Origin: Desulfobulbaceae bacterium
GTDB taxonomy: Bacteria > Desulfobacterota > Desulfobulbia > Desulfobulbales > Desulfocapsaceae
Direction of reading: 5' to 3'
Assembly: GCA_011390165.1 (NCBI GenBank)
Contig: JAABSV010000011.1
Span: 29,005-93,004 of the forward strand
DNA: 64,000 nucleotides
Of this stretch, positions 8,756-16,853 are shown in pieces (position 1 is the first letter of the stretch; every line of letters begins with the position of its first letter). The translations under genes and the position numbers were made by a program. Under the pieces are notes generated by a model. The model had not been told where the DNA came from, made no database searches, and worked only from the letters and a program-made list of their open reading frames with translations.

Positions 8756-9607
8756 TCAGGCGACCCTGGGAGCTGTTGGCTCTGAACGCCCCATCTCCAC
8801 TGAGACCAGAAACTCGAGAAGGGTCCGGTTGAACAGCTCCGGCTCCTCGGCGTTCACCGCATGCCCGGTGCGTGGAAAGACCCAGAGTGCCGCATCGGGA
8901 ATGGTTCTTTTGAGAAAGAGGCTTGGCTCAAGCGCCGGCTGATCCTCATCGCCGACCACGATCATTGCCGGCATCGGCAAGGCACTGATGCCCTCTGCCA
9001 GTTCATAAAGCGATGGCCTTTTCGCCTGGATACCGCGCAGGGTGAGACTGGCGCCAAGCGGGTTCAGCCGCAGCATCTGGTCCAGGAAGGCCTGCCAGCC
9101 TCGAGGGTCCTTTTTCCGGTAGGGCAGGCGGGTCGGTCCATTGGCGTAGCTTCGCACCGCCTGGGCAATATCGGTACTGATTCCCTCCGCCAGTACACTG
9201 TTGCTCGCCAGCCAGGCATCCCGTTCGCTGGCAATTGAACCATAACCGCAGCCACACAGGGTGATGGAGCGGGCCCGCGAGCCATGACGCAGGGCAAAGT
9301 CGAGGGTGGTGACGCTGCCCATGGAGAGACCGACGATATGGGCGCTATCGATACCGAGGGCGGTCATGAAATGGGCCAGATCAGCGCTGGCCAGCGCCTG
9401 ACTGTAGGCGGACTGTTCGAGGGGGACATCGGAAGGGGGGTAGCCCCGGGCATTAAAGGCCAGGCAGCGAAAGTTGCGGCCAAGGCGGCGCATCTGCAAC
9501 TCCCAACTGGACAGATCCCCACCAAATTCGTGGACAAAGATCACCGGTTCTCCTGATCCGACCTCTTCGTAATAGAGACGAACACCATTGGCATCGACAA
9601 AGGGCAT
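8756..9607 (-). CDS. Alpha/beta hydrolase fold protein
   Basis: A 283-residue alpha/beta hydrolase. The nucleophile elbow is G-L-S-M-G-S near residue 96, the acid is probably the Asp in V-V-G-D-E-D-Q-P, and the catalytic His is in R-T-G-H-A-V-N near residue 253. The oxyanion region V-H-E-F-G-G lies near residue 25. The overall form resembles enol-lactonases and RutD-like or carboxylesterase members. A GAGGTG ribosome site precedes the ATG. It points away from the inositol-monophosphatase gene's neighbours and has no operon partner downstream. A role in ureide or pyrimidine catabolism is possible from position, but no substrate can be assigned. Confidence 0.85.
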   Translation of the reverse strand: MPFVDANGVRLYYEEVGSGEPVIFVHEFGGDLSSWELQMRRLGRNFRCLAFNARGYPPSDVPLEQSAYSQALASADLAHFMTALGIDSAHIVGLSMGSVTTLDFALRHGSRARSITLCGCGYGSIASERDAWLASNSVLAEGISTDIAQAVRSYANGPTRLPYRKKDPRGWQAFLDQMLRLNPLGASLTLRGIQAKRPSLYELAEGISALPMPAMIVVGDEDQPALEPSLFLKRTIPDAALWVFPRTGHAVNAEEPELFNRTLLEFLVSVEMGRSEPTAPRVA

Positions 9608-9941
9608 CTTTCACCTCACTGCTGAATTTGCCTGCATTCCATGAAAATCTTTCCGCGGCCGGCCAGCCTTTCTGCGGCAGCCGCCTGCCGGTCTGATTGA
9701 GGGGTCGGCGAGGCCGGCAGACAGGCCATCCCGACATGTTTCAATTCTTCTCTACGGTACCGATATGGCCTCAGTACCTGCCCAGAGACTGTAGGCCACC
9801 TTGAAAATGGTCTTTCCGCCCAATCTCTGCGTTGAACGAAAACAATTTGTCCTCAGGCTATCAACTCTGTGCCTGCGGCAGATTGTTTTACTTTGCCGTT
9901 GATTTTAAATGGAAATTCAAATTTTTCAAGGCAGCCTGTAT
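9608..9941. other. Gene-free stretch upstream of the alpha/beta hydrolase
   Basis: These 334 bases separate the start of the hydrolase gene from the end of the inositol-monophosphatase gene, both on the minus strand. A 7-bp inverted repeat (CTGCCGG with its complement) lies around 9687-9722 and the right part is A+T-rich. I see no convincing small gene or RNA. Confidence 0.4.
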
Positions 9942-10751
9942 CTACTCCGGGGCCGCCGCCATCCCCGGCCGGCTCAGCGCTGCCAGCAGTTGCCGGTGCA
10001 GCGCCGGGTTGGCGGCAACGATCGAATAGGGCTCGACCAAGAGACTATCCGACCCGTTCAGAGTGGTTACCCGGGCCCCCGCCTCAAGGGCAATCAAGGC
10101 ACCGGCGGCGAGATCCCAGGGCTTGAGGGAGAGTTCCCAATAGCCATCAAGACGCCCGGCAGCCAGGTAACAGAGATCAAGAGCCGCCGAGCCGAGCCGG
10201 CGCATACCCCGGCAGGAGGTGGCAAGAGCGGCAAATTCAGCCAGGTTGTTACGCCGGTTGCTGCGGATGTCATACGAAAAACCGGTAACCAGCAGGGCGT
10301 TGCGCAGTTCCGAGGCGGTGGCCACGGCCAGCCGACGACCGTTCAGCCAGCTGCCGCATCCACGTTCGGCAAGAAACATCTCGTCCCGGAGAGGTTCGTA
10401 AACAGCCGCCAACTGGACCACTCCGTGGCTGGCGTAGGCGATCGAGACACAAAACAGCGGCACGCCATGGGCATAATTGACTGTCCCGTCCAGTGGGTCG
10501 ATATACCACTGCCGGGCGCCGCCGTCACTGCCCCCTCCTTCTTCGGCCAGCACCTGGTGGTCGGGAAAAAGGCGAAAAACCTCCGCTACGAGGAACTCTT
10601 CGGAACGGCGATCAATCTCTGTGACCAGATCGATCTCTCCCTTGAAATCGATCTGGTGTTGCTGTTCGTAACCAGCCGCCAGGATCGTGCCGGCCTGGCG
10701 GGCCATCGCTTCTACATCGGCAAGCACGGGTATTTTTTCCATCACCTTCAT
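9942..10751 (-). CDS. Inositol monophosphatase family protein
   Basis: A 269-residue member of the Mg-dependent inositol monophosphatase/SuhB/CysQ superfamily. The metal-binding signatures are all present: A-E-E-G-G-G near residue 70, D-P-L-D-G-T-V-N-Y near 85-93, and W-D-L-A-A-G-A-L-I-A-L-E-A-G near 205-218. These enzymes remove phosphate from inositol phosphates, nucleotides such as PAP, or fructose bisphosphate; the sequence does not decide which. Starts at 10751 (M-K-V-M-E-K) or 10742 are both possible because neither has a well-spaced ribosome site. Further upstream in-frame starts would add low-complexity Arg-rich sequence. Confidence 0.9.
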   Translation of the reverse strand: MKVMEKIPVLADVEAMARQAGTILAAGYEQQHQIDFKGEIDLVTEIDRRSEEFLVAEVFRLFPDHQVLAEEGGGSDGGARQWYIDPLDGTVNYAHGVPLFCVSIAYASHGVVQLAAVYEPLRDEMFLAERGCGSWLNGRRLAVATASELRNALLVTGFSYDIRSNRRNNLAEFAALATSCRGMRRLGSAALDLCYLAAGRLDGYWELSLKPWDLAAGALIALEAGARVTTLNGSDSLLVEPYSIVAANPALHRQLLAALSRPGMAAAPE

Positions 10752-11188
10752 CCTGTTGTTGGCCAACCTCTTTTCACGCCGGGCCGGCGACGCACCTCTT
10801 CGAGCCGGCAACCATTTCGGCCACTATACCATTCCAGCCCATTTCCTGGTCTATTTCTCTGTTTTTCTTTTCTCTTTGCCGTCGGCCGGCGAAGCTGATC
10901 TGGAGAAGCGCCACCCGCCCGGTTGGCCGGCTGATTTACCGGCGGCTCGGAAAAAGGACTTGTCACGATACCCGGAAGGCGATATCGTGAACCCTGTAGA
11001 GACTCGCTCCCTCATCTCCGCCGGAGACCGTCGACCGCTTCAACCGTCCTCTCCTGCCCGCCTGCGAGGGATGGAAACCTTCAGAGTGCTTTGCCCGTTA
11101 TCTTTGAACTCACCACGGCAAGCTCGCATGACCACTTCAGTGACGGCGCTGGGGGCAAGCCGCTGGACAAACCCAGCTAGGGGCAACC
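10752..11188. other. Divergent intergenic region, inositol monophosphatase / HbpS
   Basis: This 437-base gap holds the upstream regions of two divergent genes. The part next to the HbpS gene contains GCTGGG at 11148-11153 and CCCAGC at 11172-11177. These could pair just before the AGGGG ribosome site and hinder its access. I recognise no known riboswitch and no convincing small gene. Confidence 0.4.
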
Positions 11189-11641
11189 ATGCCGGAACTC
11201 AGCCTGAGCCAGGCCAACACCCTGATCCATGATGTTTTTGCCGAGGCGGCCCGCCGTAAGCTGCCGCCCCTGGCGGCAGCGGTTCTTGACAGCGGCGGCC
11301 ATTTGCGCGCCCTGCAGCGTCAGGACGGTCTCTCCTTCCTTCGTGCCGATATCTGCCAGGCAAAGGCCTGGGCAGCGCTGGCCCTTGGCGTTGACAGTCG
11401 CCAACTGGCCGAACGTCTTCTCGGTGATCCCCTGCAGCCCGGCTTCTTCCAGGCCCTGAACGGAATGACCGGCGGCAGGATCGTGCCGCTCCCGGGCGGA
11501 CTGCTGCTCCGGGATGCTGCCGGAACCGTCATCGGCGCCCTCGGGGTGGCAGGAGCTGCCTCGGATGATGACGAAGCGTGTGCCCTGGCAGCGATCCGCC
11601 GGGCCGGCTTCAACAGCCAGCAGCCAGGAGGCGCGCGATGA
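11189..11641 (+). CDS. GlcG/HbpS family protein
   Basis: A 150-residue cytoplasmic protein of the GlcG/HbpS family (heme-binding-protein-like fold), often found beside glycolate, glyoxylate or diol catabolic genes. Visible features are A-V-L-D-S-G-G-H-L-R-A near residues 31-41, the A-K-A-W-A-A-L-A segment, and a C-terminal G-T-V-I-G-A-L-G-V-A-G-A. No signal peptide is apparent. Its stop overlaps the ATG of the following dehydrogenase (ATGATTGA), so the two are probably cotranslated. That link to a tartronate-semialdehyde-reductase-like enzyme supports a role around C2/C3 hydroxyacids, but the molecular function of this family is poorly defined. Confidence 0.82.
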   Translation: MPELSLSQANTLIHDVFAEAARRKLPPLAAAVLDSGGHLRALQRQDGLSFLRADICQAKAWAALALGVDSRQLAERLLGDPLQPGFFQALNGMTGGRIVPLPGGLLLRDAAGTVIGALGVAGAASDDDEACALAAIRRAGFNSQQPGGAR

Positions 11642-12543
11642 TTGACGAAGCAGACCGCCCCCTGCATGGCTGGCGGATCGGCTTTGCCGGCCTGGGGCTG
11701 ATGGGCCGGCCAATGGCCCGGAACCTCTTTACCGCCGGGGCCGAGCTGGCTCTCTGGAATCGTACCCGTTCGGTGGCCGAGTCGATGCTGGAACCGGGAA
11801 TGCGTCTGGCCGGCAGCCCGGCCGAACTGGCCGGAATGAGCGATTGTCTCGTCTTGATGCTGGCCGATACCGAGGTGGTCGACCAGGTGCTCTTTGCTCC
11901 TCCGGATGGTCTTGCCAATGGTCTACGGCCGGGGATGCTGCTGATCGACATGGGCACCACCGCAGTGATGGCCACCAGGAAAATTGCCGCGAAACTGGCA
12001 CAGACCGGAGTCGACTATATCGATGCACCAGTGTCCGGGGGAGAAATCGGTGCGATCAACGCCAGCCTCACCATCATGGCCGGAGGTTCGGAAGAGGCGA
12101 TTGCCCGGGCCCGTCCCCTGTTTGCCGTACTTGGTAAGCAATTCACCCATGTTGGCGATGTCGGTGCCGGACAGGTCGCCAAGGCAGCAAATCAGGTGAT
12201 CGTCGGACTCAATATTGGCGCCGTCGCCGAGGCCCTGTCCCTGGTCCGACGGGCCGGGGTCGACCTGAACAAAGTGCGCCAGGCCCTGCTGGGTGGTTTT
12301 GCCGGCTCCCGTATCCTCGAAGTACACGGGCAACGGATGATCGACAAGGCCTTCGCCCCTGGCGGTCGGGTAACCACCCAGCACAAGGATATGCGTCAGG
12401 CCTGCGAACTGGCAGCTGAACTTGGCCTGACCCTGCCGGCCACCGAGTTGAGCAGGAGGCTGTACCAGAAGCTCATCGACCAGGGGGATGGCGACCTCGA
12501 CCACAGCGCCCTGATCAGAATTTTCGACCAGCCCGCGGAGTAA
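11638..12543 (+). CDS. Beta-hydroxyacid dehydrogenase (GarR/GlxR-like), copy 1
   Basis: This 301-residue NAD(P)-dependent enzyme belongs to the family of 3-hydroxyisobutyrate dehydrogenase, tartronate semialdehyde reductase and glyoxylate/succinic semialdehyde reductase. It has the nucleotide-binding G-F-A-G-L-G-L-M-G-R-P-M-A near residues 14-26, the substrate motif D-A-P-V-S-G-G near 127-133, and the catalytic lysine in G-Q-V-A-K-A-A-N-Q near 180. It starts within the HbpS stop codon. In a cluster that should generate glyoxylate, reduction of glyoxylate or tartronate semialdehyde is the most reasonable proposal. A second member follows after 79 nt and is only moderately similar. Confidence 0.88.
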   Translation: MIDEADRPLHGWRIGFAGLGLMGRPMARNLFTAGAELALWNRTRSVAESMLEPGMRLAGSPAELAGMSDCLVLMLADTEVVDQVLFAPPDGLANGLRPGMLLIDMGTTAVMATRKIAAKLAQTGVDYIDAPVSGGEIGAINASLTIMAGGSEEAIARARPLFAVLGKQFTHVGDVGAGQVAKAANQVIVGLNIGAVAEALSLVRRAGVDLNKVRQALLGGFAGSRILEVHGQRMIDKAFAPGGRVTTQHKDMRQACELAAELGLTLPATELSRRLYQKLIDQGDGDLDHSALIRIFDQPAE

Positions 12544-12622
12544 TTTTTAAATAATTCGACACTCTTCTCGCCTCACCAGCTAGGCAGAGGTGGGGTGCTA
12601 ACGCCAGCACAAGGAGATTACC

Positions 12623-13495
12623 ATGGCAAAGGTTGCATTTATTGGTTTAGGGGTGATGGGGTATCCGATGGCCGGACACCTCGCCAAAGGGGGCCATCAG
12701 GTCACAGTCTACAATCGTACGGCGGCCAAGGCCGAAAAATGGGTCGGCCAGTTTGGCGGCAGCCATGCCGACACCCCCGCCGTCGCCGCTACCGGCTGCG
12801 ACTTCGTCTTCAGTTGTGTCGGTAACGACGCGGATCTTCGCGAGGTCACCATTGGTGCCAACGGCGCCTTTGCCGCAATGCGCCAGGGTGCCGTCTATAT
12901 CGACAACACCACCGCCTCCGCCGACGTGGCCCGGGAACTGGCCGGGGTGGCCGCCGACAAAGGCTTCGCCTTTCTCGACGCGCCGGTCTCCGGTGGCCAG
13001 GCGGGAGCGGAAAACGGCGTGTTGACGGTGATGGTCGGTGGCGACCCACAAACCTTCGACAGGGCCCGGCCGGTGATTGACTGCTACGCACGAATGGTTG
13101 GCCTGATGGGCCCCGCCGGCAGTGGCCAGCTGACAAAAATGGTCAACCAGATCTGTATCGGCGGTCTGCTCCAAGGACTGGCCGAGGGAATCCATTTTGC
13201 CCAGAAAGCCGGCCTGGACGTAGAGAAACTGATCGGGGTGATATCGAAGGGCGCAGCCGGTTCGTGGCAGATGGAAAACCGCTACAAGACCATGAAGGAA
13301 GGAGAGTATAACCTCGGTTTTGCGGTTGACTGGATGCGCAAGGACCTGGGTATCTGTCTGCAGGAGGCGAACCGAAATGGCGCCTCCCTGCCGGTTACCG
13401 CTCTAGTCGACCAGTTCTACCATGATATCCAGAAAATGGGCGGCAAGAGGTGGGACACCTCAAGCCTGCTCGCCCGCCTGAACGCGGCAGGCTGA
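12623..13495 (+). CDS. Beta-hydroxyacid dehydrogenase (3-hydroxyisobutyrate dehydrogenase family), copy 2
   Basis: The protein is 290 residues, of the same superfamily as its upstream neighbour. It begins with the cofactor site A-F-I-G-L-G-V-M-G-Y-P-M-A, has D-A-P-V-S-G-G-Q-A-G-A near residue 118, and the catalytic lysine in G-Q-L-T-K-M-V-N-Q near 170. The C-terminal D-W-M-R-K-D-L segment matches the usual K-D-L helix. A clear AAGGAGA site precedes the ATG. The two paralogues side by side suggest sequential or alternative reduction of C2/C3 semialdehydes. I cannot separate glyoxylate, tartronate semialdehyde and other substrates by sequence. Confidence 0.9.
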   Translation: MAKVAFIGLGVMGYPMAGHLAKGGHQVTVYNRTAAKAEKWVGQFGGSHADTPAVAATGCDFVFSCVGNDADLREVTIGANGAFAAMRQGAVYIDNTTASADVARELAGVAADKGFAFLDAPVSGGQAGAENGVLTVMVGGDPQTFDRARPVIDCYARMVGLMGPAGSGQLTKMVNQICIGGLLQGLAEGIHFAQKAGLDVEKLIGVISKGAAGSWQMENRYKTMKEGEYNLGFAVDWMRKDLGICLQEANRNGASLPVTALVDQFYHDIQKMGGKRWDTSSLLARLNAAG

Positions 13496-13510
13496 TAGCG
13501 GATGGCTGCC

Positions 13511-13729
13511 TTACCTGGCCCTTCTCCCTCTCCTGGGACCGGAACCGATTCCCCAGAGGAGCAGACGGAGGAGGGCCAGCAGCAGCAGAGCGCTGAAAAA
13601 ACCGACAAGGCTTACCGTTCGGTTGCCGAAAGCAACCCCGAGCCCGGAGAGGGCGATACAGAGGCCAAGCAGCGACAGGCAGAGGAAAAACACCACCCGG
13701 ATACTCTTCTCTCTGCTCCCCTTCGTCAT
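13511..13729 (-). CDS. Small two-helix membrane protein (72 aa), uncertain
   Basis: A 72-residue frame starting M-T-K-G-S-R-E-K, with two hydrophobic helices separated by a short G-N-R-T turn and a basic C-terminus rich in Gly and Arg. The composition fits a real small inner-membrane protein with the basic ends in the cytoplasm. The ribosome site is weak, and an ATG at 13768 would add 13 residues. A run of 10-bp repeats lies just upstream. I do not recognise a family. It could be spurious, since the opposite strand is also partly open. Confidence 0.4.
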   Translation of the reverse strand: MTKGSREKSIRVVFFLCLSLLGLCIALSGLGVAFGNRTVSLVGFFSALLLLALLRLLLWGIGSGPRRGRRAR

Positions 13730-13788
13730 ATTCCCGGCCCGCCATCGGTGGGGTGTACTGCTCGTCAAGAGCGCTTCAAATGCGCTTC

Positions 13789-13860
13789 ATGAGCACATAT
13801 GAGCACATATGAGCACATAATGGGCACTCAATTAAAAACGTAAAGCGCCCATGAGCACAC
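13789..13860. repeat. Ten-base tandem repeats (ATGAGCACAT), operator-like array
   Basis: ATGAGCACAT occurs three times head to tail at 13789, 13799 and 13809, followed by a diverged copy near 13819 and another ATGAGCACA at 13851. Just before it, GCGCTTCA is repeated at 13771 and 13782. The 10-bp period places each copy on the same face of the helix. The array lies upstream of the small membrane-protein gene read leftward. It looks like a multi-site operator, but no regulator is assigned. Confidence 0.55.
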
Positions 13861-13950
13861 TAGCGCCTCACGATTGTCTCAAGGACGCCAGTGGTTGGGC
13901 ACCACCAGAGGAAGGGCTGTCTCCTTCTCCAGGCTTGCCGTTGAGCGATT

Positions 13951-14262
13951 CTACAGTTTGTCTCTGATCTTCTCCCAGATCGCCGCAATCCCCTCGACAA
14001 AGCCCCGGGCGAAGGCATCACGGCTAAAGGCCGCCCCCTGTTCCTCGGCCAGACGGGCCACGGCATCGGCAAGGTCACTCCCCAGTGTCGGGTCATATTT
14101 CTCCAGGGTACTGAGCAATACCGGGTAGTCGACCGCAAAGGTCTTACGCACCAGGTGCAGGTCACTGAGGGCGACAAAAGGCCGGTACTCTACCCGCTCC
14201 TCCCGGACCAGCCGCTCGGCCTGCCGTTTTCCCAGGGCAACAGATTGTTCAACCGCTTCCAT
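13951..14262 (-). CDS. Hypothetical protein (103 aa)
   Basis: A 103-residue soluble, charged protein starting M-E-A-V-E-Q-S-V-A-L. AGGAGGTGAGG lies directly before the ATG at 14262 and decides this start over one at 14277. The sequence is mostly helical in appearance, with several conserved-looking aromatic positions (Y-R-P-F, D-Y-P-V-L-L) and a C-terminal G-I-A-A-I-W-E-K-I-R. There is no signal peptide, membrane segment or cysteine motif. I do not recognise a family. It reads away from the divergent TRAP operon. Confidence 0.6.
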   Translation of the reverse strand: MEAVEQSVALGKRQAERLVREERVEYRPFVALSDLHLVRKTFAVDYPVLLSTLEKYDPTLGSDLADAVARLAEEQGAAFSRDAFARGFVEGIAAIWEKIRDKL

Positions 14263-14834
14263 CCTCACCTCCTGCAAAATGCCAAATCCCTGGCCTCATC
14301 TCCCATCACTGCCGGCCGCACTCTTCACACCTCAGCAAAGGGTACCAGGCAGTTGCGGGAGCGGCAAGCGACAATGGCGCCGTTGGCCGTTTTTCCTGCC
14401 CGGCTACGCCTTTCTGCCTCCTCGTGCCGGCACGATTTTTCTTGCAATAATTCTGAACCCAAATACAATGGAAGTTGATAGTTTTATGTGTTTTCAGGGC
14501 CTCCAGCCGATTATTCGGTATCCCTTAACTCGAACTGCAGCAGTCAAGTGGTAGTGTTGTTAGCGTAGCCCACCGGCGATAGCTGCCATCAGCCGGATTT
14601 GTCCAGTAAAGATCGGTGGGTACGGTTCCAGCCAGTTCAACCTGGGTCAGGATGGAGTATTGCGATTGTACACAAGCCATTTTCTCTCAGTAGCCAGCCA
14701 GGTAGAATTTTGTCACGGCCCGAGCATCCCGTGACAAGAGAGGCAGGTGGCAGGTTTTCGGAAAGAATCCGAATGCACTTCTTGTTGCCGACACGATTCA
14801 GTAACTTTCTACACACAGAGGGGAGGAACCGTTG
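14263..14834. other. Upstream region of the dctPQM operon
   Basis: This 572-base stretch lies between the divergent hypothetical gene and dctP. It contains the perfect TTGTCACGG palindrome listed separately at 14710-14737 and a GGGGAGG ribosome site before dctP. I found no convincing coding frame and no recognisable riboswitch. A TGGCAC-type sigma-54 site was considered near 14430, but the spacing is wrong. Confidence 0.45.
14710..14737. promoter_or_regulatory. Perfect inverted repeat upstream of dctP, candidate operator
   Basis: TTGTCACGG at 14710-14718 is followed, after 10 bases, by its exact complement at 14729-14737. The half-site form and position about 100 bases before dctP fit a dimeric repressor site, for example of a GntR-type regulator. 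A hairpin in the leader RNA is the alternative. No regulator gene is adjacent. Confidence 0.45.
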
Positions 14835-15995
14835 ATGAAAAGAGACGAGTTGAACACCAGCGCTGTCCAACAGGAAGAGGTACAGAACGGTCGCCGCAAG
14901 TTCCTGAAGACCGCCGCCGCCGCCGCCGGGGCGGCCACCGTAGCCACCATTGGCTTTCCAATGGTCTCCCGTGCCGAAACCACCGTGTTGAAAATGCAGG
15001 GTGCCTGGGGTGCCAAGGATATCTTCAACGACTTTGCCACCGATTACGTCAAACGGGTCAACGAGATGGCCGGTGGACGCCTGAAGATCGAGTATCTGAT
15101 CGCCGGTGCGGTGGTCCAGGCCTTCCAGGTGCAGGATGCGGTGCACAAAGGGGTACTCGATGCCGGGCACCAGGTGTCGGTTTACTGGTACGGCAAGAGC
15201 AAGGTGGCCTCACTCTTTGGTACCGGCCCGGTCTTCGGCCAGAACGCCCACCAGGGACTGGCCTGGATCTATTATGGTGGCGGCCTGGAGATGTATCAGG
15301 AACTGATGGATCTGCTCAAGCTCAATATCGTCGGCTTCTTCGCCATGCCGATGCCGACCCAGCCCCTTGGCTGGTTTAAAAAAGAGGTCAAGTCGGCTGA
15401 AGACATGAAGGGGCTGAAATACCGAACCGTCGGACTGGCCGCCGACCTCATGCAATCGATGGGTGTTCTGGTTACCCAGCTGCCCGGCGGCGAGATCGTG
15501 CCGGCCCTCGAACGCGGTGTTATCGACGCCTTCGAATACAACAACCCGACCTCCGACCGCAGCTTCGGCGCCCAGGATGTCAGCAAAAACTACATGCTCG
15601 GCAGCTTTCACCAGGCGGCCGAATTCTTTGAAATCCTCTTCAACAAGGAGAAGTTCAACGTCCTTCCCGACGAGCACAAGGCCATTCTGCGCTATGCCGC
15701 CGAAGCGGCCTCATCGGATAACTTCTGGCGGGGCCAGGATCAGTATTCCAAAGATCTGCTCTGGCTGCGCGATGAAGCAGGAGTAAACATCATCCGCACT
15801 CCGGATTCGATCATGAAGGCCCAGCTCGAGGCCTGGGACAAGATCATGCCGGATCTGATGAAGGACCCATTCTTCGCCAAGGTGGTTGATTCCCAGAAGG
15901 CCTTCGCCAAACGGGTCGCCTACTACGATCTGATGAACAGTTGCGACTACAAGATGGCCTACGACCACTACTTCCCGGGTGATCTCGGCTTCTAG
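14835..15995 (+). CDS. dctP: TRAP transporter substrate-binding protein (DctP family), Tat signal
   Basis: A 386-residue periplasmic solute receptor that delivers substrate to the DctQM permease. The N-terminus carries a twin-arginine signal, R-R-K-F-L-K-T near residue 21, followed by an Ala-rich hydrophobic stretch and a probable cut after S-R-A. The mature part has the DctP form: K-M-Q-G-A-W-G near the start, then E-M-A-G-G-R-L-K-I-E and the ligand-arginine region L-K-Y-R-T-V-G-L near residue 195. GGGGAGG lies 8 nt before the ATG. A stable hairpin separates it from dctQ, consistent with higher expression of the receptor. The substrate is unknown; the nearby amidase suggests an amide or a related organic acid. 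Confidence 0.92.
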   Translation: MKRDELNTSAVQQEEVQNGRRKFLKTAAAAAGAATVATIGFPMVSRAETTVLKMQGAWGAKDIFNDFATDYVKRVNEMAGGRLKIEYLIAGAVVQAFQVQDAVHKGVLDAGHQVSVYWYGKSKVASLFGTGPVFGQNAHQGLAWIYYGGGLEMYQELMDLLKLNIVGFFAMPMPTQPLGWFKKEVKSAEDMKGLKYRTVGLAADLMQSMGVLVTQLPGGEIVPALERGVIDAFEYNNPTSDRSFGAQDVSKNYMLGSFHQAAEFFEILFNKEKFNVLPDEHKAILRYAAEAASSDNFWRGQDQYSKDLLWLRDEAGVNIIRTPDSIMKAQLEAWDKIMPDLMKDPFFAKVVDSQKAFAKRVAYYDLMNSCDYKMAYDHYFPGDLGF

Positions 15996-16016
15996 GAGTC
16001 GATTGCAACCGGTGAA

Positions 16017-16057
16017 GCATCCCGGCCGATGCCATCTCCTGGCACCGGCCGGGATGC
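16017..16057 (+). promoter_or_regulatory. Stable intercistronic hairpin between dctP and dctQ
   Basis: A 12-bp perfect stem (GCATCCCGGCCG with its complement) closes a 17-nt loop 22 bases after the dctP stop. No T-run follows. It is well placed to protect the dctP message or reduce read-through into dctQM, a common arrangement where the binding protein is needed in excess. Confidence 0.5.
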
Positions 16058-16205
16058 GTAAGACCGCCGGCAGAGATATCCACCAGTGGTTACTGTACAT
16101 TCTTCCCAAGGAGGCGGTACGAGCTGCCGCTGCCCCGACTGCCTGCTCGTCGATACGGCTTGAGCAGAGCAGCGTCACCACAGAAATCCAGCCAAGGACG
16201 AGGGT

Positions 16206-16853
16206 ATGAATCATTTTCTGTACTTCATCGACCGGTTTAGTGCCTGGGTGGGAAAGTCTTTTGCCTGGTGCATTCTGATCCTCTGTTTTGCCACCACTTA
16301 TGAGGTCTTTGTCCGCTATGTTCTGCGGAGCCCAACCGCCTGGGCCTTTGACATCAGTTACATCATGTACGGAACGCTGTTCATGATGGCCGGCGGCTAC
16401 GCTCTGTCGCGCAATGCCCATGTCCGGGGCGATTTTGTCTATCGACTCTGGCCGCCGCGGGTTCAGGCGGGGATCGAACTGGTACTGTACCTGATCTTCT
16501 TTTTTCCCGGTATCCTTGCACTGGTCTACGCCGGCACCAACTATGCTCTCGAATCGTGGAACTATTTCCCTTACGGATTTAATGGACCACGGGGGCAGAT
16601 CAGCATCAACAGCCCGGCTGGAGTACCGATTTTCCCCCTCAAAACCATCCTGCCCATCGCGGCCGGGGTTATCTGTCTTCAGGGGGTTGCCGAGACAATC
16701 CGTTGCATACTCTGTCTAAGGGACGGAAAATGGCCGACCCGGATGCACGATGTCGAGGAGTTGGAGAAGGTTCTCACCGAACAGCACCAGCGTGAAGAAG
16801 CGGCAAAGGCCGCCCGGCTGGCTGACGAGCAAAAGGAGGCCACGCATGACTGA
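16206..16853 (+). CDS. dctQ: TRAP transporter small permease (DctQ family)
   Basis: A 215-residue integral membrane protein with four hydrophobic helices, typical of the DctQ subunit that pairs with DctM. The pattern T-T-Y-E-V-F-V-R-Y near residues 33-41, the W-A-F-D-I-S-Y segment and M-A-G-G-Y-A-L near residue 65 are characteristic. The C-terminal 45 residues form a charged, probably coiled tail rich in Glu and Lys. The stop overlaps the DctM start by 8 nt, so the two are translationally coupled. Confidence 0.9.
   Translation: MNHFLYFIDRFSAWVGKSFAWCILILCFATTYEVFVRYVLRSPTAWAFDISYIMYGTLFMMAGGYALSRNAHVRGDFVYRLWPPRVQAGIELVLYLIFFFPGILALVYAGTNYALESWNYFPYGFNGPRGQISINSPAGVPIFPLKTILPIAAGVICLQGVAETIRCILCLRDGKWPTRMHDVEELEKVLTEQHQREEAAKAARLADEQKEATHD

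Noticed and set aside
9909..10898. A 329-codon open frame on the plus strand.
   Set aside because: It is antisense to the inositol monophosphatase gene, whose catalytic motifs are intact.
13502..13792. A 96-codon plus-strand frame rich in Gln, Glu and Pro after the second dehydrogenase.
   Set aside because: It is antisense to a frame with two hydrophobic helices and lacks a ribosome site, so it is probably a shadow.
14425..14450. A sigma-54 promoter (GGCACG ... TTGCA) upstream of dctP.
   Set aside because: There are 13 bases between the GG and GC elements instead of 10, and no enhancer-binding regulator is nearby.
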